The notes: a model not told the origin generated them from the sequence alone. 64,000 nucleotides of DNA from Anas platyrhynchos (GCF_047663525.1 NC_092588.1:143614001-143678000), one strand, 5' to 3'; shown: positions 38,149 through 51,700, counted from the stretch's first letter. Translations and numbers: made by a program.

Positions 38149-38240
38149 AAATATTTTTTTTCCTTTTTTTTTTTTTCTCCCTGTTTTGTCAAGAGTTGAG
38201 AATAATAGCTTTTTTTTTTTTCTTTTTTTTTTTCTTTTTT
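38149..38240. repeat. T-rich tracts
   Basis: Three or more T-runs of 9 to 15 bases with C interruptions, within 90 bases of intron 1. Low complexity; lengths may be unreliable. Confidence 0.8.
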
Positions 38241-41200
38241 GTGTGTCGGGGACCCTGCATGTTGGGTTACCCCAAGTGCAGATATGATCTAACTGAGCGC
38301 TCAGGCTGATCCGCACAGGCAAGGCGTTAAACCTTGGCCGGTGACGATGAGAATTGTGCCCTGCGAGAAGCATTCAGCTCTGCTTCTTCCCGTGAGCTGC
38401 AGCGTTTTCTTCTCATTGCTTCAAAAGTTCTGGTTCTGCCCAGAAGGGCTGCTGCTGCTCGTGGGGAGCAGGCACGGGGAAAATAGCAACCTTCCAGCTT
38501 CAGACCGAAAACGATGGCATTAATGACAGAGAAGGGCTGTGCAGTTAAGGGATGCAGCCGCTGCGAGAGCCTCAGTTTGTCCCAGCGCTTCCAGTTTGTA
38601 ATCACCGAGGCCAGACCTGCCCTACCCTGTCATGTTCTTGCAGTTATACAGCACGCCCAGGTACGTGGAGGAAAAAGTGTGGTCCTGCCAGCTAGCCCCT
38701 TTGCCGAGGATGCTGAGGGCAGCAGGAGTAAGGAGAGGACCTAGGCAGGTTGCTGCCCTGGGCAGCTCCTAGCCCTGGAGGCAGGATGCTCCCTAGGGTG
38801 TCCCACCGGGCACAGCGTGCTGCAAAATGCCAGCTCAGGCTGTTGTTTCGAAGGTTCGGCCCCGTTTCTGCATCCTTTGCCTGGTGATGTTCATGCTCTC
38901 TCCTTGCTGTGTGTTCGCCAGCTCCTAGAAAATACTGCTCGTTCAGAGCCTGCCTGGCCGTGTGTGTCCAGTGGCATGTCACACTGCTATATTGTTCTTT
39001 CGATGCATAATTTCACTGGCCTCTTGTGACCTAAAAAGCACACAGAAAATAAACAAGGGCATATTGTTCAGTGGGAAGGGTGCAGAAAATCTTCTGCCCT
39101 TCGCCGCCTGGGTAGGAAAAGGTTACTTTTAAGCGTTGCTCCTGATTGCCAGAGAAATGACATGGCACATGTGGGCTTGGTTTTTGCCAAGCAGACTTTA
39201 TTTGGGAGGTGATGCATTTCTGAACTTCTCGGTCACCTTGGAACTAGTTGTGACTGCAGAGCAAAGTCCTGTCCAGATCTTCTAATTAATTTGGCCAAAG
39301 GCCATCCTAATTAACCTTGAGGGAGTTCAGGGGTGGGAGAGCTTGGTATGAAACAATTGTTCTCTTGTAATTTGCTTTTCACAATGTGTCGACCCAAACA
39401 AGAGCTGCATCTCTAAAATCCTCTGGGTCTCTTGCTGAAGCCATTACACCAGTTTATTTGTTTTTTAACAGATGTTGTTTTTCACTGCTTGAGTGGAAAG
39501 GGTTATCTCACTTTCTGCAACCTTGCTATTGTGCTTTGTTTTAAGAGCCAGTGGACTGGGGCTTGCTGGGGAAGCTTACTCACCGGTTCCAGCGACAAAG
39601 GAAGGGGCTGGTCAGCCTTCCAGTGGTCTTGATGTGGTCGTTAAGGTCTCTATGTGAACGGATGGCATCTTTTCACATCTACGTAGAGATAACCCGCAGT
39701 TCTTCTGGTATTGGCAGTGCCTGCAGAGAACAAAAATGGGCAGCAGACTCTTTGTCGCCCAAGTGTATTGCAGTTGGGATATTAATAGAAGTCGTCAGAC
39801 ATAACTTGGACCATCTCAGATGGTGGGGCAAGGGAAGGGAAAATTTACCAGCCATTTCTGAAGCTTTAGGATAGGTCCTCTTACCCCACCACGCTGCTTG
39901 CTGCTGGACTTTTTGGTCCCTGGGGCTCTGCGCTAGGGATCTGTGCCGCCTTTCACCCCTCTGTACATACCCTACCAGTGTATAGGAGAGGTGCCTGTCT
40001 TACTTTTTTTTCTAACACTAATGCTCTCAAGTGCTACTTGGCTTTTATTTTCTAGTAGTGCAAAGGGTCGGGGGGAAATCCTGCTGAGACTACAAGGCAG
40101 GACACACAGACGCAAGAAAGGAAGATCAAAGATGTCTATAATACAGGAAGAAGCAAAGGGTCAATCCAGAAGAGAGGGCACTCAATTATACATACAAGGG
40201 TAATATAAAAGGGATAACAGCACAGGAGAGGATGGTAATGTCTGAAAATGAGTAAACAAACAGACGTGTAAGGCTACGCTGAGAATTTATTTACCCCAGC
40301 AGACACAATCCTTATCTCTTTGAAAGAGGAGAAGACCATGCCAAGCCTGGAGCGCCTCCACTCCCAGCCTCAGTTGTGAGCGGGAGAAAGTGTTTGTTTG
40401 CGGATCGCTCCTCCGTGAGCCCTGGCCTGATGGGCCGGCCCGTCCTGCTGTGATTAGTAGGATGCTAATGTGCGTAATCCTTTTGATCACAAAGCCCAGG
40501 CTCTGTAAGTCATGTCACCGTCACCTCAAAGACATTCGGCCCCGTGATGGATCCCTTATTAGAAATTTTTACTTATAAACATTCAATACAGTTATTATTG
40601 ACATCCTTTTTTATTTTTTATTTTGCATTATACAAATGAGAGTGTTTCTGTTAAAAAACAATTACAAAAAAAAATAAAAGCTCACGCAGTTTTAGTGTGG
40701 GAGTTGCTTATTAGCACTTTGCCCACAGGTATTTGAGGTGAGATGATTAGCCCCTAGCAGCCTGATTTTAGGATGTGAACAACAAATGTGATTACATTTG
40801 CTTTGTTCCACCACAACCCTGATGGATCTCTCTGTACAGAAGTGTCATAACTGCACGGAAACATTCGTCTGGGTTTTAAAAAATATTCTCTATTGCTCCT
40901 TTTGGGCAGGGAAAGAGTTAGCTAATTACGCTTTGTTTAATAAATGTACTATTTTGTTCTCTTCTTGCGACAAACAAAAGCTGTCATTTGGGGAAATATA
41001 CCATATGCTGCCAATTGGTCTAAGAACTCGTTATATCTGCCGTGCAGAGTAGCAGCGAGCGCTCTTTAACAATTGCTCCTTCTCTGAAGAAAATCTGGAC
41101 GGATTTCAGTGCAGCAGTGTGCAGCTCTGTCCTCGGTGGGAGCGAGCTGTTGACGTTTTGAAAACCAGCTAACACGAGCAGTGGTGTCTGTGCATGCCTG

Positions 41201-42479
41201 GACGTTTCCTCTCCCCGTTTCTGCCTTTATTTCTCTTCGGATGCTTCGGAGCCTGAGCAAATGAATGCTCAGTCAGCGCTGGGTTAGGCTACAGCAAATT
41301 TAAAAATCAGCACTAGCTCAGCTCCAACCTCCCAGCCACGCACCATCGGACACGTATTTCATCATCATGTGAACCCAATACTCAAACACCCACAGCACTT
41401 AAAAAAAATAAATCTAGCTCTTTGCCATTTTTTTCTTGGCAAATCCAAGAAGGCAAGCCTCAAAACCTGACCTGAAACCCAGCAGAGGGGGAGAGCAGCA
41501 GTCACTCGTTACGGCCTCCCCCAGCGGAGGCGGTGCTCGGTGCTCTCTCTCATACCCTGGTGGGTTTGCTGATACATCTGTGCCAGCGAGATAAAAGACA
41601 GGAATAACTACCTTCTTCCAGATAGATAAACTCTTTAACACTCACTCCTCTCCTCCTCCCCACTTCCTAATTTTATTGGAGCCACCTTGGATCATTCATT
41701 TACTCTCTGGCTCGGCTCCTTGGTGATTTCAGTGAGGACTTCTTGCTCGAAGGCTGCAGAGAGGACGTGAGCTATAATTTTCCCTTTCTGTGAACCTCTG
41801 TGTTACAGAAAAAAAATGTGAACCCTCCTGCCCATAGGTAATGCGGATTAAACACAAAATTCAGAGATTTCTTTTTCGTTTCTGTGAGGTAAATGAGAGA
41901 GACTCGCTTGGGAAGGCCTGTGGAGCCGCCCTAACACTGAATTATCTCCCAGCAATGACTGTGGCACGTCTTCACGTGTGCTCAGCAGAGGTGATTTTGC
42001 ATTTAGTGGCTTTGAAACCCTTGGTGTGGTGTTAGCTGTAGTGGGAATGGCCTTGAAGCTCTGTCTGGTGCTGTGTGTCCAGATCTGACCCCAGTCCTCT
42101 GGTCGGGACCCGTCCTCGTGCCTCCGCTTGGGTCATCTGCTGCCCCTTCTGTGTGCAAGCTCCTTCAGCGTGTGGTGTTTTTTGTGCCTTGTGCTCGTTT
42201 TGGGACTTCACGTCCCAAAGAGCCGTGTGCTGGTCCTCCTCATCTGCATGAGGCTCGCGGTGGAGGCACAATGGCGCTCGTGTGAGGGTAGGCCCCTAGG
42301 AGAGAGTGGAGGCCAGCAAGCTGCAGCTGAGGAATCAAGAGGGAAACAAGAAATACGTCGTCTAGTCAAATATTCAGAATTACAGGTGTGGGGCATTTCA
42401 ACAAAACAATACCTTTGGGGTTGGGGGTGGGAGGAGGGTGGAGGAATGTCAAACTGTTTAGTTTCTGTCCCAAATCCCT

Positions 42480-43575
42480 TGTGTCCAGGTCAGGATCTGC
42501 TTTATTTCCACTGTTGCTGATAGATGTCCCTTCAGCCTGTTCTCGAAGACCATTGTTGGTGGAGATTTGTAGCTTCCCAGTGTCTGACTATCCTCATGGC
42601 TAGACAGTCTCTCCTGATGCCTAACCCAAGCCTCCCGTGCTGCCTGCTGAGGCAATCCCTTCAGGTTCCTACATCAGCAGGGAGCGGGACAAGATTATCG
42701 CTGCCTGCTAGCAGCCTGACATCTCTGAAACCTGTTATCACGTCTCGTTCTCTCACCCCAATCCCTCCTCCCTTGTCCTCTGGCTAAACAAGGCCTCTTC
42801 TTGTAGCCTTTTCTCTAGGGGTCGCACTCCGTAACCCTTTTATCACTCCTGCCAGTGGCTGGCAGGGAGCAGCTGGAGGCAGGGCCCAGGACTGGGTGCG
42901 GGGCTGGGCACAGAGAGGAGCAGGACAGCCTGACATGAGATGCTCCTCCTGGGGTGTCTCCAAACATACTCGCCTCTGGGTGCCAAGTCCTGCACTGTTC
43001 TTGATGCCTTTTTTCTGTGTGGCTCTAGGCCCCGAGACCCTCCTGCTGTACCGCTCCGTTTTGTACTTACACATCTTCCTTCTTCGGCGTGGTGCTTTGC
43101 ACCTGCCTGTATTGAATCTGTCATTCGCTTCGGATAGGTTCTCTAATTTATTAAGATTTTATTCTAATTGTAATCCCTGAAAATGCTCATAGCACTCCCT
43201 ACTGATTTGTAATTGTAATCCTTATTCTAATTTACAAGTTATTAATGGAAATACTGAATAGAGCAAAACCCCCGGCAGAGCCCTTGTGTGTCTTTTCAGG
43301 CTGACATTTAATTTACTCACTATTCCTTGAGTGCAGATTTGGAACATTTGTATATCCACCTACGATAATATATTATACATAAATCGTATTCACCTGCTTT
43401 GCGTATAAAACTGTCACATGCATCCATCCAAAGTTTTCCTCCTTCCAACGTGCAACTTCTGTATTTTCCCCCTAGTCACTACGCTACCAACTCTGCTGAA
43501 GAAGAAAATTACATTGATTAGACTTAATTTGCTCTTGACAAGTCTGTGTTTTCTGTTTTCTTACAACTTTATCGT
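42480..43575 (-). mobile_element. Ancient CR1 LINE remnant, about 1.1 kb
   Basis: The + strand reads as the reverse complement of an old CR1. Recognisable blocks, in the expected order, are the 3' region around 42515-42650 (for example GTGTCTGACTATCCTCATGG), the block ending with CTTTTATCACTCCTGCCA, the reverse-transcriptase region with ATTAATGGAAATACTGAATA near 43243, and the block with AATTTGCTCTTGACAAGTC near 43527. Many small indels break the frame. The stretch at about 42850-42960 is poorly matched and may be an insertion. The element lies within JCAD intron 1 in the antisense direction. Confidence 0.82.
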
Positions 43576-46500
43576 GTGGGAGTGGATGCAGCTGCAGGGT
43601 TGCAGGGAGCTGGAAATGGCGCTGCTCCTGCTGGGCCGCACGCTCGTCCCCTCTCCCTCCTGCTCCGTGATAAATCAACACCTACCAGAAGTATTTACAA
43701 GTGGCTTGAATAATCTGTCTGAGTTGGTATCAAAGCCAGGCTGTTTGGTCTATGATACCTCAGATCTGTCTCTTTCCCCGTTTTGTTTGAAGTTAGATAA
43801 TGCTCACCCTTCGCCCATCCTCTGAGAGCTTCTAGGAGGTATTTGCGAATGGTTTGGAGGCTGCTCTGGCTACATCCCTGCTCCCTCCTTACTCCAGGCC
43901 TGCGCTTAATTAGGGCCCACTGAGCTGAACGCATCCGACTTCCATTAACGAATTTCTTCTTTACCATCTGAACGTCTGTCTGTTGGCAATCAAACGTGGT
44001 GCCGGCTCTTTCCACATCACCTGTGGTTCTGAGCGGAGGGCAGGGGCTCGGCACGCCAGGTACAGCTGAGGAGCAGCCTGCCCTTTGCAGCACCATCCCT
44101 CTCCAAAAGGATCAAGGTAAACGTCTCACGGAGTGTGTGTGGTTTTGATAAGCTGTCTCGTATGCACACATGCAAAAACAGAGTGAGAAAACAGGAGAGA
44201 TTACAATGGACAAAGGCTTGGATATTCTCCTGGGATGTAGCTCAGGGTTATATTTAGTCTAAGCTCGTAGTACCATCTAGTATTGTAACTTCAACTCCAA
44301 GAACCTGTTCTCCATTGCTGTATTCTGTCGGGCTTTTATCGCTTCATCTGAGACTTTCAGGTTGTGTGTCTCTCTCAGGCTAAATTTATTCTAATAGCGT
44401 CAGCCAAACCAATTCAACCATTTCCAAGAAAAACTAGGGAGAGGAGGAAGGAGAGGAGGAATGTTGTTTTGCCCACATTAAAACGGGGAAAGAAACCTTC
44501 CAGCTTCTTGGTTGGGAGCTGTGGTGCCATCACGGTCAGGAGCAGGATCTATGGTTACAAGGCTCGGAGACATCTGCGTGTTGTTCTCAGCAGACCTGTC
44601 TCTGATTCCGGACGCTCCGTTTTCCCAAGTTTTTAACCTCACATCCATCAGCATCTCACAGCCTCTGGTGCAGTGCTGGTGCCCTCGTTGCTCCCATGGA
44701 TGTGTGAGCAGAGTGTGCCTGCGCAGCCCCAGCTTTGCCCAGGGAAACTTTTCCTCGGTTTCCCAAAGAACAGGGAATGAAGGCAGCGGTGTGCAGAGAG
44801 GTAAGAAACCACCAGGGTGGGAGGGAGATGCAGGCTGCTTGGCCAAACATGTTGGTGCTGGATTAGGTGGGCAGAGGGACGGAGTTAGACTAATTACTGC
44901 AACCAGCTTGTTGGGTAACCCCATGGTTTCCTTCGTCGTGTGGGCACCTGGCTGGCCACACGTGGCACACCTTGCAGCCCCTTGGCCTCTTGCTTGTTGC
45001 TTTCAACATACCTTGTTCCGTTTTAACCCTGTGCTTCAGAAAAATCTGCTTGCAGCCACTTCAGGCTGGGCTCCTAGAACGGAGAGGGCTGTTTTCACTT
45101 TAGTCTGTCTACATAAATACTGCTGTCTGGCACGTGTCTGATATAAAATGAGAATAAAGTCACGGCGCACGCTAAGAGAAGTGAGTGAAGATAAGCTAGC
45201 TTAATGTGTGACCCATCTAGATAATACGCTTTGTAATTCAGATGCCTGTTAGTAGCTCCGTCTTCAGAGCAGTGTCTGGATAGCTGCTGTGGATAAAGCC
45301 CATGAAGAACAGCACCACCTGCCCCGTGCATCAGCAGAGGCAGGAGTCCTGCAGACTTCAGCAGCCCGGAGGCACGCAATCACAGCCAGCAGCAAGTCGT
45401 TGGGTTGTTCAGGGTGCCTCGATTTTGGCAATTCATGATGGCTGTGTGCTTCGTTTTGCAACGTGAGCAATGCCCCTTGGTTACTTTCCTTTCTGTCAAG
45501 TTGCACAGAATTGCTTGCAAAATAGTGTAAATAGTGATGCAGAGGTGGAATAGGGAGAGTTGGGTGCAAGAAGGACTTCCAGGGGTGGTGTTCGAACAAT
45601 TTGAGGGTTGCCACCTTCCACTTGAAGTAGCAAGAGGTGTGACAGAGAGCAGCCAGCTCCAGGCCACTTCCCTGTCCCTTCTGGCATCCCGCTGAACTGC
45701 GTGGGTGCTCCCCCAGGATCAGCACCAAGCGAAGGAGCACGCCGAGAGCCTGCCCTGAAGGCCACAGAGGACTCAGTGGCACACAGGCCACGCAGATTTC
45801 CGCAGCTCAGCCCGCGCTCGCTCCTCTCCATCTGACAGCACCGTGAAGAAGTTTCCAGAGAAAAGCTTGGCCCCGGTTTGCAGCTCGGTGCGGGGCTGTA
45901 CCGGCTGACGGGGACAAGTCGGAAACCCTGGCAAGATAGCAGGCATCCTCAGGAAGCAAACCCTATCAGAAAAGCACTGATGTCATTGGCAAACAAAACA
46001 ACCGAGTGCTGGAAAAACAAACTGTTTTGCAGCCTTGTTGATCTTGCCTCGAATTAGAAGCTCTGCGCAGCCTTTACTCTTTGGCCCAGTCTCACGGATT
46101 ATTTACAGGACGGCACCGCAGCCATGGTTTTGCTACTCCTGCCGGTCCGATCCCTTTGATTTTAGTTTTTTTTTTAGATTTATTTATCCAAGGGAGGGTG
46201 GGAAGAGTGTCCCAGCGCTGCAGCCAGTTTTGGAAAGATGTCCGGTGTCCCTGTGGGCATCGGGTGCTGACAGGGTTGATGTTCTGTGGGTTTTGCTCCT
46301 CCTCACCAAAAAGGGGATCAGAGCGAGCCCCACGGCTGGGGGTGCCTTGTCCCTTTGCCTTTGCCTCCCCGATGTCCCTGTGGCTGCAGCAGGAGGCAGC
46401 GAGGGGGTTAAGCCATGCTCCAGCCTGACAATAATAGCAGGAAAAGCACATTTCTTCCTTGCACCTGCGATGGGCTTTCTGCCGTCCCTGGTAGTCACAT

Positions 46501-48378
46501 CGGATCTTCCTCTCGTTAGAGGCTGAGCAGCTCTAGCAGCCAGCTGTTCCCCTTGCTCTGCTCCTACCTGGCTCCTCGCACGGTCCAGGGCAGGGGGAGG
46601 ATGGAAAATCAGCTTTTTAGGTCAGCACTCAAAAATAAACCACAAAGCCTTCCCTCCCCTCCGGCAGGGAAGGGTCCTGCTCCTCCCCGCCTGCTTGCTG
46701 GCTCCGATACCCGGAGCACTCACTGAGAATTTGGAGTCCTGTCCTAGCAAGGGAGACTCCTCAAATATTTTCGGCGCAGAGCTTTATTCCTCTGTTTTTA
46801 AAGGGTGTGTAGCGCTGCCTGCGTGAAAAGGAAAGAGATTCATTAAGCTCCAGAGACAAACCGGTTTCAATGCTAAGCAGGCTCGCAGGCTGCAAAGCCA
46901 CTTTTGCAGCCTTGCAGGTTACCGGCTAAATCGTGGCTCTGCATTTAAAACGTGCACAATTTTCTGCCTTAAAACACTGCTTTTCCATGCCATGGGCTGC
47001 CCTGGTGCTCTCCAGGGGCTCTCCACACGCCTGGAGCCACGCAGTGGGCTGGTCCCAGCGGCCCCAGGGCATCCTGCAGACAGGGCGTGAGCAAAAAGGG
47101 GATGGGGATAAAGCTGGAGAGCTGCAGGGTGGCTGCAGTATGTGGAGCACTGCGCCACAGAAACTGGTTTAGGTACTAAGGCAACCCATCGGCTTCTGTG
47201 GGTAGGCAGCCCGAGAGGTTTAGCCCTAATAAATGCGTAGCAGCCATCCCGGTAGTTGCTCCATCCAAATTATTGTTAATAGCAGTGAAGAGGGCTCTCC
47301 CTTACCTCTTGCCCAAGAAAAGCATTAGAGCTTGTTGAAAAAACATGCTTGTTTTTCGTGATCTTTGCAGAGATGATCTCCTTTCGGGTGGCTGCTAACG
47401 CTGGGCTCCTGTCCCTCAGGTGGACCTGCTGCTCTGAAGGACACACACCACTCACCAGGCGTGCCAGATGAAGTCCCTACGCAGCAAAAATCCTCTGGAG
47501 TGATTTATGTTTTACATAACAAGTCTATTTCTGCTTGTTTTACTTCTCATTTGTGCACCTTTTTTTTTTCTGGTAGTGCAGTTCAAGCCCTGAGGAGTAT
47601 CTCCAGGTCAGTCCCTTGCTGTGCACGACCTGCAGAATAGACGAACACCTCCCAGGCATTTTAAAACTACGGAAGAATGGGTTTTCTGTAATCGCCATAA
47701 CAAGCAGCGAGGGGGGCACAGACAATAGAGATTGTTTCTGGCCAGCTAATGCAGTTTGCTGAAGCTCCGCTGGAGTCCTGAACTGAGGACTGTCACCGGA
47801 GAGAAAAATCTTGGATTGGGAATCACTGGGACACAACAGACATGGGCACCTCAGGTTGATTTCAGTCGTTTTTCGCAGGGAAAGCCTGCTGTAAAAACAG
47901 AGCACGCTCGAAACTTTAGGCTTTGTGTCATTCTAGTTGAGAATTACTGGTTTCCAGCAGGTCAGCCTAGGCCAAATAGAAAATAATCTGTAAAATAGAC
48001 TATTTAAGGTATTGCATGACATTACCTGGGTTTCTCATGTGGTCGCATAATGACTTTTTTTTCTCATGCATACATTGTCCTCCATGTGAACATTTCTTCT
48101 TAATTGGAATATGCAGAGCTGCTGGGAGAGGCGGCTTGCCTTGTAACCCGTCCCCTCCTCCTGGCTTACAGAGCACGCCAGAGGAAAGCTGGTTTTGAAG
48201 CAGACACCTGAGTCAAACGGTGGGTTTACCTCTGGTGCAAGGGTTTGGAGGAGATCTGAAAGCTGCAATGAGCGCTGGATCCGTCAGTGAGACGGCCTGA
48301 GCCAGCAGCCCGCCAGCTGATGAAGGATGCCTTCCCGTGCTTAAAGCAGTTTGTTTGTGTGATTTTTTTTTCTTCCAG

Positions 48379-48438
48379 TGATGGGTCCTGCTGGAGGGAG
48401 CTCTCTGATGGCGCAGCTGTGAGCGAAAGCAGCGCAAT
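48379..48438 (+). other. JCAD: JCAD exon 2, 5' UTR part
   Basis: It begins after the acceptor TTTTCTTCCAG ending at 48378 and runs to the base before the start codon. It contains a complete short upstream ORF, listed separately. Confidence 0.85.
48381..48422 (+). CDS. Upstream ORF in JCAD leader (13 codons)
   Basis: An ATG two bases into exon 2 opens a 13-codon frame (MGPAGGSSLMAQL) that ends in TGA at 48420-48422, 16 bases before the JCAD start and out of frame with it. After splicing to the proposed exon 1, the context is G at -3 and G at +4, a strong initiation context. The main start has A at -3 but T at +4. Ribosomes reading this frame would need to reinitiate or skip it, so it is likely to lower JCAD translation. 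The peptide itself probably has no function. The -3 base depends on the exon 1 assignment. Confidence 0.45.
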   Translation: MGPAGGSSLMAQL

Positions 48439-48731
48439 ATGTTCAGTGTGGAGGACCTCCTGATTTCCCATGGATACAAATTGGCTAGAAACCCCCCTGC
48501 TTCCTACGAGGACAGATACGATGGATACCGGCGTGAAACCGCGGGCACCAGGCCTGCTCAGAGGCCACTGAACGGGTTCGAAGCAGACTCGAGAGCTTAC
48601 AGCAAGAAGCCTCTGGTGAAAACCAACTCGAGCAGCACCGAGAGCAGCCATGGGAGCCACGGGAGGCGAGCGGGTCCTGGTTACCACCATGGCCTTCAGG
48701 GTTTGTCCACTTTTCATACTTCAGAAGGGGG
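48439..48731 (+). CDS. JCAD: JCAD coding exon 2 (residues 1-98)
   Basis: It encodes the conserved N-terminus MFSVEDLLISHGYKLARNPP and a Ser/Arg/Gly-rich stretch. The start is chosen because it aligns with the human start and has A at -3. The donor GTAAGT at 48732-48737 leaves two bases of a glycine codon, completed by the first base of exon 3. Without splicing the frame ends at TAA, which is part of the donor itself. Confidence 0.95.
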
Positions 48732-51700
48732 GTAAGTTTCAGCATCATGCCATGGCTTTGCTTTCTCTTCCTTTGGGGTTCCGGGCGGGTAACTGAGCAT
48801 GTCCCTAACCCGTGACACCGTCTTCCTGTGATCCTTTCCTGCTAGTGACCATTTCCATGCCCGCAGGTCCACATCTGCTCGCCTCCTGCTCGGAGAGGCC
48901 CCTGAGGGTACCGGGGTGGTGGGAAGTGGCCATTTGCTCATATGGTCTGTCACAGAAGGGCCTTGCTGAGGGGCTGGGGAAAGCTCGGTCCAAGAGCAAT
49001 AAAAATAAAAAAGAGAGGCAGAAGCTCTTCCTTTTGTAAGTGAGCAGTTTTTTAAAAAAAAAGAGCCCAGCTTCTTCTGCCATGTACATGGCCTGGTTTT
49101 GTGGTGGGTTCACCGATCTGGTGGGTTCCTCCACGCACAGGGCACTTTCTGGTTTTCCGAAGGCTGCTCTCGTGGAGTAAACTGGCGAAGGTGCCCGTGT
49201 GTTTCTGTTCAAAGCAGCTCACAGCCAGTGGAAGCTCTGGCCGCCGCTCCATACCCCATGCCTGCACAGCCGCAGGGTGCTCAATGCCGAGTACGTGCGC
49301 GGCGGGGCCGGGGCAGGCCGGGCAGGAAGAGCTGTGTGTATACAGCACGGCTTGGGCATTGTTCCGTGGCTATTTGAGTGCTCCCAATCAACAAAGGAAA
49401 GGGGCGAGAGCAGGACTGGAAGCCAGCCCAGCTGTGACGGGGGTGCTTCGTGAGGAAAAGCCCCTTCCTCTGGCGGAACGCGCTTGAAACTGAAAGCAGG
49501 ACGCAAGGCTCTCGCCTCGGGACCTCATCCTCCAACAAAGACCTTCAGTAACGTGGCAAGGGAGTGTGTCCCAACTCATGCTCAGAGTGCTGGGTGTAGA
49601 AGAGCTGATGAGCCTCCAAGCACCCCAGAAATATGGGGTGTTGTCCAGCTTTTGCGAGGTCAGGAGGTGATGCTATTGTCTCCACACATTGGGATTGTTC
49701 CGCTGCTCTGCTGACGTGCTTTGCTCCACCCTGGTGTTCTTCAGGCAGGTTTTGGGGGAGCATAACCTCCATGTGGTGGTGGGAGTGCTGTCCTGGCTGT
49801 CCTGGTTTAGCCAAGCATCAGGAGGCCACGCGGGAAAGGTTTGGAAGAGGCTGTGAGGCAAAGAAAACGAGGAGGCTGCCCCTACGGGTAGAGACGGGAC
49901 CGTTTGCAGAACTCCTGCGTCTCATCTGAGCGTGGAGGAGATGCACTTCGCTTCCTTGCTTGTGTGGGAGGAACTGTGTTGGTAGCTAGCCAATTTAGAG
50001 ATAAGCAGATAGCATCATTAATGAGATCACCTGCTGCAAAACTTAGACAACTGTGCTGGTGTTGCAATGTGGATGAGATGCTGTGAGGATAGGAGCCCAA
50101 AATAGAACAGAAGTTGCCAGTTGTCCAGAACAGAGCCCTGAATTTTTTCCACCTTGCTGCCAAAATCCTGGAAATAAGTTCTTCACAGTGCCTCCCTGCA
50201 GGGCACAAAGTCTGTCCTGGTGAAAAAATCTCATGCACCCTGGGCAGCTGGGTGCCTAATGCCTTCTGTTTACCCACTAGGAGCCAAAAAAACAAGGACT
50301 GAAACTGCCATGCTGTTGTTAGATGGCCCTACAATGGCCTCATCCTGCAGGGTTTTGCCTTCATGCCCTGTGCCATGCTCCTTTACTTCTGGTGGGACCT
50401 GCTCCAACATCTGGGCAGCTTCGCCCTGCTGCGGTGAGAGCACCAGCTGGGTGAGATGTGGTCGTGCAGCCAGCACAGGGTGGGCTGACAGCCTCCTTTC
50501 TTGCAGAGGCCCAAGATTCGTAGAGAGCCAGCAAGAGTTTATGCTTTTAAAATGCTTTGTTAGCTTAATTTTATATAGATTCAGCTCAAAGCACTTTATG
50601 ACAGCAGTCGTGATGTCTGTTAGAAGCTGGCCTGTTAGAAAAAGTTCCCAATGATTAAATCTTCCTCTTGGTCCCGTGGGACCCCTCTGTCCCTGGCTGC
50701 CACCAGAGAGCCAGCTGTGAAGCTCCCTGTGGCCAGAAGCACATTTCTTCGTGCACCACCGTGGCTGCAGCCCGGAGCAAGGCAGACTTGTGCACTGGGA
50801 GCAGCATGAACAGGGAGTGCTAAGAGGTACCGTGAGAGCTCTTCGTTGATGACGTGTCCTGGATGCAAAGACCACAGCACGACTGGCATTCACCATCCCG
50901 ACCTGTGGCACTGCTGAGGCAGCATTTTGAACTTGAGGTGACTTTGGGATGCTTCCCCTTTCCACTGCTTCATTGGATCACCCAGCAGTGCCATAGATCC
51001 CCTAAATCCTCAGGAGCAGAGGTGTCCTCAGGCTGTGCTAGGCTGGAGGCCCGTCAGGAGGCTGTGGAGCATCCCCTTGCCCTGCGCAGTGCGGTGCCAT
51101 CCTCTCCAGAGGCTTACAGGGCCCGGGAAGCAGGCTGTGTGTAACCATCTCCAGCTCCTTGGGTCAGGCACTGGAGAGAATGAGATTCTCTGCCTCGTGA
51201 ATGAATGGACCATAGGAAAGATCAGCTTTAAAATGCCCTAAATACCGCCTTTTAAACGTCTTTTCTGCACTCGTGCTGCAATGGTGGTCACGTGGTGGTT
51301 TGTATCGTGCTCAGAAATTTATTACGGAGCCTAGCTGTTAATCTTTTCCTCTTTAGAAATAAATTAAATCTTTCAAATAGCTTTAATAAATGGAGGAACA
51401 TCCCTTCTGTAACTGAAGTTGCCCTAACTTAGAGCAAATTTACTTCAATGAATATCCGAGCTTGGGTTTTGTTTGTCTTTAAAAAAGCAAACTAACCCAA
51501 ACTGTTCTTTTAGTGGTTTCCTAGGAAAGGGTTGAGTAATGCTTCCTTCCCTATTCCCAATTTCCCATTAAATCCTTTAAACAGGCAGCCCACTTTGTTC
51601 CTGTACTGTTAGCTGCAGTTGTTGCAAATCGCAGCATTATTGTCCCCCATACCTCCTTCCCCCAGTGTTCTCATAGTTAGGTTGATAAGAACGTGTTAGC

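Larger units (their letters stand above)
37700..48378 (+). other. JCAD: JCAD intron 1
   Basis: About 10.7 kb between the proposed exon 1 donor (37700) and the exon 2 acceptor (AG at 48377-48378, after a T-rich tract). It includes a G-run at 37709-37721, T-rich tracts at 38149-38240 and a long ancient CR1 remnant at about 42480-43575. No other gene was recognised; the ORFs inside are short and chance-like. First introns often hold enhancers, but none can be named from sequence alone. Confidence 0.65.

Noticed and set aside
37393..38199. A 268-codon + strand ORF and overlapping long ORFs on both strands
   Set aside because: They lie in the CpG island and 10-bp minisatellite, where high GC removes stop codons. 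Translation is Pro/Arg/Gly low complexity and crosses the exon 1 donor.
44512..45141. A 209-codon + strand ORF in JCAD intron 1
   Set aside because: No domain, no splice or promoter context, and competing frames; typical of GC-moderate intron background.
49790..49825. A TGTCCTGGTTTAGCC motif like the start of some avian LTRs
   Set aside because: Only about 15 bases match, with no LTR body, tail or second copy nearby.
50270..50965. A 231-codon antisense ORF in JCAD intron 2
   Set aside because: Composition is not protein-like, no domain was recognised, and it overlaps other open frames on both strands.
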